52,147 nt of DNA from positions 1-52,147 of the forward strand of contig CABZEV010000002.1 of NCBI GenBank assembly GCA_902524865.1. Direction: 5' to 3'. Within the stretch, counting starts at the first letter, position 1, and every line of letters starts with the position of its first letter. The translations under genes were made by a program, and so were the position numbers. Shown here piece by piece: positions 24,010 to 32,124 of the stretch. Below the pieces are notes generated by a model, which did not search any database, was not told the DNA's origin, and saw nothing but the letters and a program-made list of their open reading frames with translations. This DNA is from an uncultured Pelagibacteraceae bacterium. GTDB taxonomy: Bacteria > Pseudomonadota > Alphaproteobacteria > Pelagibacterales > Pelagibacteraceae.

Positions 24010-25407
24010 ATGTGTTTTTTTAAGAAATTCCTTTTTACAATAATACTATCTACATTTTTTATTGCAGAGTCTTTTGCTGAGATAACTTATTTACAAATTT
24101 TAAAAGATCCGACAGATTTAAGATTAAATCTTCAGTATGCAAAAGAGCAAGAGTCTAAGGGTCGGTTTAAAGCTGTAATTGCGACTTTAGAAAGACTGAA
24201 TGCTTTGTATCCAAACAATATAGATTTAAAACTCTATTTATTATCGATTTCAATTAAAACTGATAGCACAGAAAAAACCTTGAACTTGATTAGCAAAATT
24301 CAATCTAGTGATCAAATATCTGATGAAATCAAAAAGAAAGTTGAACAAATTTTTGATGATATGAATAAGAAAAAAATAGATAAAGAAATAATCGAAAAGA
24401 AAAAAAAAAGAAAAAAAGCTCAACTGGTATCCAAAAAAAAACAACCTGATGAAAAAAGTCCTTGGACTTGGTACGTTGAGTTAAGCTATACTAACATGCT
24501 TAATTCAAATATTTCTAGTATCTCAGACTCTAAAACACAATTTTCAGGTGGAAGTGTTGTTGCGATGACAGGTGTTGAGGGTGACAATTTAACAACGTTA
24601 AAAAATGGGTGGGGGGCAATCTATCAAATAAATTCCTCATCTAATCTATCTTTATATTCCAGTCATTCAACCTCAGAACAGAATAGAGCAACATCAGATG
24701 AAAATGATACTCAAACATTTTCAGCTACATATAGCAAATTTTTAGAAAATAATACTGTAACATCAACGTTCTCGTTCACTGATTTAAATACAAGAAGAGC
24801 TGCAGATACACTTACTAGAAATATTTCACTAGATAATCGATATTTTTTTAATGATAAAATAAAATTTTTAAATGGTATAAATCTTGGAACTTCAGAGGGA
24901 AATCAAAACCCCTCAAACCGAACTAAAAGAAACAGTAATACAAGAAAAAAAGGTTTGGTATTTGGACCAGAATATTATTTTACTCCTCAACATAATTTTA
25001 AATTGAAATATGCATTAACTGGTACAGATGCTATAGCTGATTATAATTCATTGGAAGATGAAACGGTTTCTGCATCTTACGCAAAAAACTTTAAATTTGG
25101 AAATTTAGGATTAACATATTCACTTTCTGATAAAAAATATAAGGAGCCAGATAGTGTATTAATTCATCCTAATATAAGTAGAAAAGATGATAGCAAAACA
25201 ATGACTATTAGTTTCAGTGGTAACCTAAACCAATTGTTTTCATCACTAAATTTTTTCCCAGTTTCAGAAAAACTTGGCAACTTCTTAAATACAATAAGTT
25301 ATAGTACTTCATGGTCAGATACTCAGTCAGAAAGCAACCTTTTACAATACAATTATAACAAAGAATCCTTTACATTTGGATTAACAAAAAGAACTTATTT
25401 TCAATGA
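24010..25407 (+). CDS. Outer-membrane beta-barrel with N-terminal TPR, SLAM / type XI secretion-like (DUF560-like)
   Basis: The start at 24010 is preferred to one inside the previous gene because it gives a clean signal peptide (residues 1-23, ending S-F-A). Residues about 30-100 form TPR-like helices (A-K-E-Q-E-S-K-G-R-F-K-A-V-I-A and Y-P-N-N-I-D-L-K-L). A Lys-rich linker (about 115-148) follows. Residues about 150-465 alternate polar and hydrophobic residues in strands rich in Tyr, Asn and Ser, as in an outer-membrane barrel. TPR plus barrel is the plan of surface lipoprotein assembly modulators (SLAM). It is followed 28 bp later by a large exported FecR-domain protein, a plausible cargo. 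A plain porin is the alternative. Confidence 0.65.
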   Translation: MCFFKKFLFTIILSTFFIAESFAEITYLQILKDPTDLRLNLQYAKEQESKGRFKAVIATLERLNALYPNNIDLKLYLLSISIKTDSTEKTLNLISKIQSSDQISDEIKKKVEQIFDDMNKKKIDKEIIEKKKKRKKAQLVSKKKQPDEKSPWTWYVELSYTNMLNSNISSISDSKTQFSGGSVVAMTGVEGDNLTTLKNGWGAIYQINSSSNLSLYSSHSTSEQNRATSDENDTQTFSATYSKFLENNTVTSTFSFTDLNTRRAADTLTRNISLDNRYFFNDKIKFLNGINLGTSEGNQNPSNRTKRNSNTRKKGLVFGPEYYFTPQHNFKLKYALTGTDAIADYNSLEDETVSASYAKNFKFGNLGLTYSLSDKKYKEPDSVLIHPNISRKDDSKTMTISFSGNLNQLFSSLNFFPVSEKLGNFLNTISYSTSWSDTQSESNLLQYNYNKESFTFGLTKRTYFQ

Positions 25408-25435
25408 TTTATATTATGTTAAAGTATTATTTTTT

Positions 25436-28393
25436 ATGAAATTATTTTTTAAAACGTTAATAATTTTTATATTTGCCACACAATCATTTGCGTCCTCTCA
25501 ACAAATAGGAGTCATTGGCTTTGTGATCGGTAACGTTTTTAATCAAAAAGGAGAGGAATTAAAAGTAGGTGACCCAATATATTTTGGTGACACCATTAGT
25601 GCCGGTGCTGGAGCAAAATCACAACTTTTATTTATAGACGAAACAGTTATGACAATTGGCTCAGATACTAAATTAACAATTGATGATTTTATTTTCGATC
25701 CCTCAGCAAATGATGGTAAACTTTTAGCTTCAATTATAGCCGGAAGTGTAAAAATTCTTTCAGGAAAAATTAGTGAAATAAATCCAGCCAATTTAGAGGT
25801 AAAAATTCCTTCGGGTACAATTGGTTCTAGAGGAACTGAATTTAAAGCCTCAGTTGATCCATTGACCACTCAAAGTAAAATTTTACTTGTAGGACCTGGA
25901 CCAAATAATTCATTAAATTTAAGAGCAGGAGCTGTTGAGGTATCAAATGAATTAGGAACAGTTACTTTGGACCAACCATATTTATTCACTGAGTTAACAG
26001 AAAACAGAGCGCCTACAGATGCAGTGGTTATTCCTCAAGCTGAATTAAAAATTTTTCAAAAATTAGAAGTTGAGCCTGAAAGTACAATTGCTCAATTATC
26101 TGGTGACGAAACGAGTACTGATGAAGAAAATTCTGAAACAGCTGAAGATAATACTGAGGAAGAAAATGTTACAATAGTTGAAAATGATAATTTACCAGAG
26201 GATGCAACAGAGGAATTAATTTTAACTGATGAGGCTGAAATAAATTCAATAATTAAAGATGAAATTTTTACTGATGACCAAAGTGAGGGTGACTTAGTTG
26301 TTGAAACACTAGTTGCAGCATTAGCAAAAGATGATGGTGGAATTACTGCTCAAATGTTAGGAAAATCTTTCTTAAGTAGTGGAAATGATATTAGACCAGA
26401 TTTAGATTTACCTGAGGGTATGATTTTAAACTCAGAGGAAGCCAACACTTTTATAGAAGAAAAAGCAATGCAGGAAATAGAAAAAGTAATGTTAGTGAGT
26501 GCGAGAGTGAAGAATGTAGAATATGTCCCCACTAAATTTAATCAGTTAAGTGGTTTTGATGACATTAGAGTTCCAATTTTAAATGATGAAACAGGTGATG
26601 TTGTATTTCTTGATATGGGTAATATAGATTTTAAACCCCAAGTTTTACCAGCCAATTTTAATGAAGATCAACCTCAATTACTACCTAGAATACCAGAACA
26701 GTTATTTCTTAAAGGTGGTGATGAAAACGTATTTATAGACTTTGATGAAGGTCAATTTGTTGAAACAGTATTTGACCCTGAAATCGAAATACTGGATCAA
26801 AAATATCAAGCTGCCGTTAATGCAGGTGCTACTCAAGATGAAATAGAGGAAATATTTATTGAAATGGATGAAATCATGCAAAAAGCTGATGAGTCTAAGG
26901 TTACTATAAATATGAAGAGTATGGAAAATGAAATTATACCTGCAGGTTTAAATATGGATTTTTTAACTGCAGAGGAGTTTGTAAAGGAACAAGATAGTTT
27001 TTTATTTAGTACAGATGTTTATACTGAGTCTTGGGAACAGGCAGAAGAAGGAAAAGTAGCTATTTTTAAAATAGATGGTTCAGTTGATTATGTAGATCAA
27101 GAAGACGCAAATACTGCATGGGAAGAAGCTGATAAAGCTTATGAACAAGAGTTTGCCGAAGCTTTTCCTGAGATTTATCAAGCAGAAAAAAAAGCAGAAG
27201 CTTTAATGGCAAAAGCAGATGCCCAGGCAGAAGAATTGTTTTTAAATATTGATCAATTAATTCAATCAGGGGCTTCAGATGAAGAAATAGAGGAAGCATT
27301 TATAAAAGTTGATGCTGAGTTAAGTCAAGCTTATTTCGAAGTTGATGCAGCATTTGAGGAAGTAATGCTGGTTGAAATGAAAACCGATGTATTAATGATG
27401 GCAGAAGAAGCTGCAAGTTTAAAGTTCGAAGTAAATAATGCTAAAAAGACTGGTATGCTCAACGGTAAAGAATTGTCAGAAGCAGAGATAAAAGAGTTTG
27501 AAGAAGAAGTAAAATTTTTAGAATTGGCGGTTGAGGATACTAAAGAGAACTATCTAGAAGAGGTAAAATTTGTAAATCAAGTATTAGACGTTAGACAAGC
27601 CGATATGCAAGTAGAATTTGAAATTCCAGAAATAGATTTTCAATTAGCTTCATTAGACATTGAACAAAATTTACAGATACAAGAAGTACAAATTCAAGAA
27701 GAACAAGGATTGCAACAAGAATTTCAAGCAATAGAAATGTTCTATATTGAGCCAGAAGCTTTCCTTGAAGAGCCAGAACGTCAGATTGATGCTGTACAAC
27801 AACAAAATACAATTAGCGCTGGTACCACTACATATGCAGATTTAAATACAAAATCAAGTGGAACAGATACTTATAATGGATCAAGAACAAATTTAACTAT
27901 TACTTCAGCTGCAAGTAATGCATCTGTAGCAGCATCAGTTGGTACGGTTGTTGGGGGGTTTTCACCAGTGCACGTAATAGATTATTCCAACAGACAAATA
28001 AAACAACAAGTAATAATTGATGTCATGGCTTTAGGGCGAAACACAATGGGTAGAATATCTTTAATAGAGAAGACCCATAGTTATAGCGCAAGTGATACTG
28101 GAAACGTTACACCAAGTGCAGCATTTACAGTGGGACAAATGGGTCTTGGCATTGAAGTTAATTCTAGTTTGACTTCAACTGTTTCGAATGATGTTACAGC
28201 AGGATCCACATATCTTGAAAATGAAGAACTTCCAAGTTTAACAAATTATTTAATTACAGTTTCATCAGAGGCAACCAATACAACTGGTGTTGCAAATTCT
28301 ATACAAACAACCGTGACAGTCGAATCTGATGGTGGTGTAGCTGGCAACACTAATAAAGCTTCAGGCACAGACAGTGGGGCAACAAAACAATAG
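25436..28393 (+). CDS. Large exported FecR-domain protein with acidic central region and beta-rich C-terminal domain
   Basis: A 985-residue protein with signal peptide (residues 1-20). Residues about 22-150 match a FecR domain: G-x-V-x-G-N-V-F, L-K-V-G-D-P-I-Y-F-G-D-T-I-S, T-I-G-S-D-T-K-L-T-I-D-D-F and K-I-P-S-G-T-I-G-S-R-G-T-E-F. Residues about 200-780 are strongly acidic, Glu/Gln-rich and largely helical. From about 790 to the end the sequence is Thr/Ser/Asn-rich with short alternating strands, resembling a small beta-barrel of the TbpB type. This is unlike the iron sensor FecR, which is an inner-membrane protein; here the domain probably serves surface or peptidoglycan association. It pairs with the upstream barrel gene. 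No lipobox Cys is visible. Confidence 0.7.
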   Translation: MKLFFKTLIIFIFATQSFASSQQIGVIGFVIGNVFNQKGEELKVGDPIYFGDTISAGAGAKSQLLFIDETVMTIGSDTKLTIDDFIFDPSANDGKLLASIIAGSVKILSGKISEINPANLEVKIPSGTIGSRGTEFKASVDPLTTQSKILLVGPGPNNSLNLRAGAVEVSNELGTVTLDQPYLFTELTENRAPTDAVVIPQAELKIFQKLEVEPESTIAQLSGDETSTDEENSETAEDNTEEENVTIVENDNLPEDATEELILTDEAEINSIIKDEIFTDDQSEGDLVVETLVAALAKDDGGITAQMLGKSFLSSGNDIRPDLDLPEGMILNSEEANTFIEEKAMQEIEKVMLVSARVKNVEYVPTKFNQLSGFDDIRVPILNDETGDVVFLDMGNIDFKPQVLPANFNEDQPQLLPRIPEQLFLKGGDENVFIDFDEGQFVETVFDPEIEILDQKYQAAVNAGATQDEIEEIFIEMDEIMQKADESKVTINMKSMENEIIPAGLNMDFLTAEEFVKEQDSFLFSTDVYTESWEQAEEGKVAIFKIDGSVDYVDQEDANTAWEEADKAYEQEFAEAFPEIYQAEKKAEALMAKADAQAEELFLNIDQLIQSGASDEEIEEAFIKVDAELSQAYFEVDAAFEEVMLVEMKTDVLMMAEEAASLKFEVNNAKKTGMLNGKELSEAEIKEFEEEVKFLELAVEDTKENYLEEVKFVNQVLDVRQADMQVEFEIPEIDFQLASLDIEQNLQIQEVQIQEEQGLQQEFQAIEMFYIEPEAFLEEPERQIDAVQQQNTISAGTTTYADLNTKSSGTDTYNGSRTNLTITSAASNASVAASVGTVVGGFSPVHVIDYSNRQIKQQVIIDVMALGRNTMGRISLIEKTHSYSASDTGNVTPSAAFTVGQMGLGIEVNSSLTSTVSNDVTAGSTYLENEELPSLTNYLITVSSEATNTTGVANSIQTTVTVESDGGVAGNTNKASGTDSGATKQ

Positions 28394-28404
28394 AATCAAT
28401 ATAT

Positions 28405-28845
28405 ATGCCAACTTACACAGTCACAAATTCAAACTTTAGTTTTTCCTCAAGACAACAAAAAAAATTAGCAGAGGGTATAACCAAAGTTCATAATGTAGTA
28501 ACAGGGGCTAATACTTATTTTGCTCAAGTAATTTTTAATAAAACTAAAACAGACAATCATTTTATGGGAGGAAAGAAAGTTAAGGAGCCTTCATTATTTC
28601 TACTTGGTCAAATTAGAGCTGGACGATCAAAAGAGGTAAAAGATAAATTAATCTCAGATTTAAAAGATGTATTAGTTAAAAATTCAAAATTAGATGAAAC
28701 CCAAGTTTGGGTTTATATTAATGATCTTCCCCCATCTCAAATGATTGAATATGGTGCAGTTTTACCAGAATCTGGTAAAGAGAGCGAATGGTTTAATAAC
28801 CTATCTAGTAAATTAAAAGATAAACTTTCAAAGATTGAGAGATGA
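28405..28845 (+). CDS. Tautomerase-superfamily protein with the full cis-CaaD catalytic set
   Basis: A 146-residue tautomerase, the length of the cis-3-chloroacrylic acid dehalogenase (cis-CaaD) family rather than of 60-80-residue 4-OT proteins. Counting from the proline exposed after Met removal, the sequence has Pro1, His28, Arg70, Arg73, Tyr103 and Glu114, the six residues known as catalytic in cis-CaaD. The codons were checked at 28489 (His), 28615 and 28624 (Arg), 28714 (Tyr) and 28747 (Glu). The family hydrates three-carbon unsaturated or halogenated acids, giving malonate semialdehyde; some homologues with all six residues (for example Cg10062) dehalogenate poorly and have another natural substrate. 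It starts 11 nt after the FecR-type gene. Confidence 0.85.
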   Translation: MPTYTVTNSNFSFSSRQQKKLAEGITKVHNVVTGANTYFAQVIFNKTKTDNHFMGGKKVKEPSLFLLGQIRAGRSKEVKDKLISDLKDVLVKNSKLDETQVWVYINDLPPSQMIEYGAVLPESGKESEWFNNLSSKLKDKLSKIER

Positions 28846-28859
28846 AATTATACAAAAAC

Positions 28860-29459
28860 TTAAGGAACTAACCAGGTATCCTTATTATTTTCTAAATCAA
28901 ATTTAGCTCTTCGATGACCTTTGGCAGCAAGATATAACCATTCAATACATTTTATTTTACATTTTATAACCGCAAAGTTTTTGTAACCTTCCTCGCTTTG
29001 TTCCATTGTATAATCAAAATCTTCTAATTTAGATATCATACCAGATGTTGGACTTTCTGATGCAGTTCCTGGAGGACTATCAGTTAAATAACATCTTCTA
29101 CTTATATGTTGGGTTTTTTTCCAAGATTCTTCTGTTGTAAAATTTTGATTATTAACTTCACACTCAACTTTTACTCTTAATTGTATCTTTTCTTCTTTAT
29201 CGTAGAAAACTAGAGAAGCATTATTATTTTTCATAAGAATATCTACTTTTGGCGATCTTAAATCAGTATGGAATTGCAATAGATTAATCAATCTATCTGA
29301 TTTTCTAAGAACAACAATTCTACCATCAACCTCATCTTGATGAGCACAAATAAAAACGGGAATTCTAAAAGGAGAACCTCTATTTGTCACAGCATCATCC
29401 AGCATTGACCAATACTTATTTTTTATTTCCTCGAAATTTTCATAGTATGCCGGTTGCAT
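28860..29459 (-). CDS. Pyridoxamine 5'-phosphate oxidase-family (split-barrel FMN-binding) protein
   Basis: A 199-residue protein with PNPOx-like split-barrel features: R-I-V-V-L-R-K near residue 47, L-L-Q-F-H-T-D-L-R-S-P-K near residue 60 for FMN phosphate contacts, A-S-L-V-F-Y-D near residue 80, and a C-terminal W-L-Y-L-A-A-x-G-H-R-R-A-K-F. It is shorter than and distinct from PdxH, so an FMN- or F420-type flavin-binding reductase or oxidase of unknown substrate is the safe call. It lies 3 nt downstream of the hydroxyacid dehydrogenase gene on the same strand, probably in one operon. Confidence 0.78.
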   Translation of the reverse strand: MQPAYYENFEEIKNKYWSMLDDAVTNRGSPFRIPVFICAHQDEVDGRIVVLRKSDRLINLLQFHTDLRSPKVDILMKNNNASLVFYDKEEKIQLRVKVECEVNNQNFTTEESWKKTQHISRRCYLTDSPPGTASESPTSGMISKLEDFDYTMEQSEEGYKNFAVIKCKIKCIEWLYLAAKGHRRAKFDLENNKDTWLVP

Positions 29460-29462
29460 ACA

Positions 29463-30332
29463 TTACTTTCTAAATCTTTTAATTAAACTCGATGTATCCC
29501 AACGATTACCACCTAATCCTTGTACTTCTTCATAGTATTTATCGACAAGTTCCGTAACAGGTAATAAAGAACCATTATTTTTAGCTTCATCCATTGCAAT
29601 TTTTAAATCTTTTCTCATCCAATCAACTGCAAAACCAAAGTCAAACTTATCATCTATCATTGTCTTGTACCTATTTTCCATTTGCCATGATTGAGCTGCA
29701 CCTTTCGAAATAACTTCAATTACATCCTCCATATTTAGTCCAGCCTTCATACCAAAGTTAATAGCTTCAGATAGTCCTTGTACTAAACCAGCAATACAAA
29801 TTTGATTAACCATTTTGGCAAGTTGTCCATTGCCTGCATCACCAAGTAGTTTCATTTTTTTACTGTAGCAATCAATTTTATCTTTTGCTTTATCAAAATC
29901 TGCTTTATCACCTCCAACCATCACTGTTAGCGCGCCATTCTCTGCTCCAGCTTGTCCACCAGATACAGGAGCATCTAATGCACCAAATCCATTTTTCTTT
30001 GCATAATCATATATCTCTCTAGCAATTTTTGCTGAGGCTGTAGTGTTATCAATATAGACTGCGCCCTTTTTAATTGTTTTGAAAGCTCCTTTGTCACCAA
30101 AAGTTACTTCTTTTAAATCATTATCATTACCAACACAGGTAAAAATATATTCAGCATCTTTAGCTGCATCCGCTGGAGTTTCAGCCATTTTACCTTTGTA
30201 TTCTCCAATCCATTTTTCTGCTTTTGATTTTGTACGATTAAAAACAGTTACATTGTGACCACCTTTTGATATATATCCTGCCATTGGATAGCCCATTACA
30301 CCAAGACCTATGAAAGCAACATTACAGCTCAT
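29463..30332 (-). CDS. Beta-hydroxyacid dehydrogenase (3-hydroxyisobutyrate dehydrogenase / tartronate semialdehyde reductase family)
   Basis: A 289-residue NAD(P)-dependent enzyme with all four family signatures: A-F-I-G-L-G-V-M-G-Y-P-M-A at residues 6-18, D-A-P-V-S-G-G-Q-A-G-A near residue 118, G-N-G-Q-L-A-K-M-V-N-Q with the catalytic Lys near residue 171, and K-D-L-K-I-A-M-D near residue 241. Members interconvert beta-hydroxy acids and semialdehydes (3-hydroxyisobutyrate, tartronate semialdehyde, 3-hydroxypropionate). Substrate is not resolved. The nearby cis-CaaD-like tautomerase could supply malonate semialdehyde. It diverges from the MFS gene across 8 bp. Confidence 0.9.
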   Translation of the reverse strand: MSCNVAFIGLGVMGYPMAGYISKGGHNVTVFNRTKSKAEKWIGEYKGKMAETPADAAKDAEYIFTCVGNDNDLKEVTFGDKGAFKTIKKGAVYIDNTTASAKIAREIYDYAKKNGFGALDAPVSGGQAGAENGALTVMVGGDKADFDKAKDKIDCYSKKMKLLGDAGNGQLAKMVNQICIAGLVQGLSEAINFGMKAGLNMEDVIEVISKGAAQSWQMENRYKTMIDDKFDFGFAVDWMRKDLKIAMDEAKNNGSLLPVTELVDKYYEEVQGLGGNRWDTSSLIKRFRK

Positions 30333-30340
30333 AATTTTTT

Positions 30341-31552
30341 ATGTTTAAAAGTTTAAGTATAAAAGTAATTATATTTGGGTTTATCTTTACATTTTTTTCT
30401 AGTTTTGGACAGAGTTTTTTTCTTGGTTTATTTAATTCAAGTATTAGAGAAACACTTTCAATAACTCATGGACAATTTGGCTCAATTTATGCTTCGGCAA
30501 CATTATTGAGTAGTTTTCTTTTAATTTGGGTTGGTAAAAAAATTGACGACATAAATATTTTTAGATTTGCTTTATATGTAACTCTTTTGTTAGCTTTTTC
30601 TTGTTTTTTCTTTTCAAAAATTTCATCAATAATTTTTTTATTTATTGCTGTTTTTCTAATGAGGTTTTCCGGTCAAGGATTAATGTCTCATACTGCAACG
30701 ACAACGATTTCAAGATTTTTTACTAAATCTAGAGGCAAAGCTCTAAGTATTGGTTGGTTTGGATTATCAACCGCAGAATTTATTTTACCAGTTTTAATTG
30801 TCTATTTACTTACTTTAAATGCATGGCAAAACATTTGGTTATCTATTTCTATATTTATACTATTATTTTTACCATTTATTTCTTTTGCATTAATTAAAAA
30901 TTTGAACTTTGACTCGAGAGAAGAAGTAAATGATCAAAATTTTGTTGAAAAAGAAATTAAAAATTGGACACGAATTGAGGTTTTAAAAGATTATAGATTT
31001 TATATAGTTTGTTTGAATATGTTAGCAATGCCTTGGATTGCTACTGGTGTATTTGTTTATCAGTCATATATAACAGAGTCAAAAGAGTGGGGTGAATTTG
31101 TCATAGCACAATCATTTATGGCTTACTCTGTCTTATCAGTGATTACTTTGTTGGGCTCTGGTTTTTTAATCGATAAATTTACAAGTAGAAAATTATTGAT
31201 CTTTATGAATATACCTTTGTTGATTTCAATGTTTGTTTTGTTTTATTTAGATATTTCTATTTCTGCTTTTGTATTTCTTGGTTTAATTGGAATTTCAAAT
31301 GGGCTTGCCAATGTCTTGGGGTCCTCTACTTGGGCTGAGATTTATGGCGTAAAATACATTGGATCAATTAAAGCATTAACAACAGCATTGATGGTATTTT
31401 CTACTGCTTTTGGCACAGCTTTATTTGGATTGTTAATTGACAAAGGCTTTACTATTGAGCAAATAGCAGTGATTTCATTTGTATATATTTTCTTATCTTT
31501 AATAGCTCTATTCGTGGTTAGAAACAGGTTAAATCCTGAATATATTAAATAG
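30341..31552 (+). CDS. Major facilitator superfamily transporter
   Basis: A 403-residue membrane protein with about twelve hydrophobic segments in two halves and the MFS loop motif between helices 2 and 3 (G-K-K-I-D-D-I-N). F-S-S-F-G-Q-S-F-F-L-G-L-F in helix 1 and G-Q-G-L-M-S-H-T near residue 110 recall the oxalate/formate antiporter-like MFS group for carboxylates, though substrate is unproven. It begins 8 nt from the divergent beta-hydroxyacid dehydrogenase, so the pair may handle a common hydroxyacid. Confidence 0.85.
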   Translation: MFKSLSIKVIIFGFIFTFFSSFGQSFFLGLFNSSIRETLSITHGQFGSIYASATLLSSFLLIWVGKKIDDINIFRFALYVTLLLAFSCFFFSKISSIIFLFIAVFLMRFSGQGLMSHTATTTISRFFTKSRGKALSIGWFGLSTAEFILPVLIVYLLTLNAWQNIWLSISIFILLFLPFISFALIKNLNFDSREEVNDQNFVEKEIKNWTRIEVLKDYRFYIVCLNMLAMPWIATGVFVYQSYITESKEWGEFVIAQSFMAYSVLSVITLLGSGFLIDKFTSRKLLIFMNIPLLISMFVLFYLDISISAFVFLGLIGISNGLANVLGSSTWAEIYGVKYIGSIKALTTALMVFSTAFGTALFGLLIDKGFTIEQIAVISFVYIFLSLIALFVVRNRLNPEYIK

Positions 31553-31590
31553 TCCTTGCTTTTTTTAATTACAGCTTATAGATAACCGGC

Positions 31591-32118
31591 ATGGCAAGAG
31601 TTACAGTTGAAGATTGTATTGATAAAGTAGATAGTCCATATGAATTAGTTTTGGTTGCAAAAGAAAGAGCAACTCAACTTAATACTGGAATAGAACCAAC
31701 TTTAGATCGTGATAACGATAAAAATACAGTTATTGCATTAAGAGAAATAGCTGAAGAAAATATCAAAGTAGACGATCTAACTGAAAGCGCTGTCTATAAA
31801 TTAAGAAAACATGTAGAGCAAGTTGACGATGGCGCTGAGGCTGATGAGGATGTTGGTGATGATTTTGAAAGTTTATATAAAGGTGAAATCTCGAAAAGTG
31901 GAACTCCTATTCTACCATCTAAAAGAGCACGAAAAGCTCCAGAAAAAATTCAAGTTTCTAAAGATGATTTAGCAGAATTGTCTGAGACAGCTAAGCCAGA
32001 CGTGCCAGAAGCTCCTGTATCCGAAGATGCTGAAGCCGAACTGGGAGACGTCTCTTTAGATCAAGTGTCTGAAAGTGAAGATCAAGCAGCAGACGACACA
32101 GACACTTCAAATTCTTAA
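31591..32118 (+). CDS. rpoZ: RNA polymerase omega subunit with long acidic C-terminal extension
   Basis: Residues 1 to about 75 match omega: [21 protein letters not shown] (the R-A-R-Q-L-like helix) and [10 protein letters not shown]. Omega binds the beta' subunit and helps RNA polymerase assembly. The protein is 175 residues against about 90 in E. coli; the extra part (about 80-175) is rich in Asp, Glu, Ser and Ala, except for a basic patch K-R-A-R-K-A-P near residue 111. It stands alone rather than next to gmk or spoT. No Shine-Dalgarno is evident before the ATG. Confidence 0.92.
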   Translation: MARVTVEDCIDKVDSPYELVLVAKERATQLNTGIEPTLDRDNDKNTVIALREIAEENIKVDDLTESAVYKLRKHVEQVDDGAEADEDVGDDFESLYKGEISKSGTPILPSKRARKAPEKIQVSKDDLAELSETAKPDVPEAPVSEDAEAELGDVSLDQVSESEDQAADDTDTSNS

Positions 32119-32124
32119 AATTTA

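Noticed and set aside
25436-28393. Reading the FecR-domain protein as an iron-uptake anti-sigma regulator
   Set aside because: There is no inner-membrane helix after the domain, no sigma-factor or TonB-receptor neighbour, and the domain follows directly on a signal peptide.
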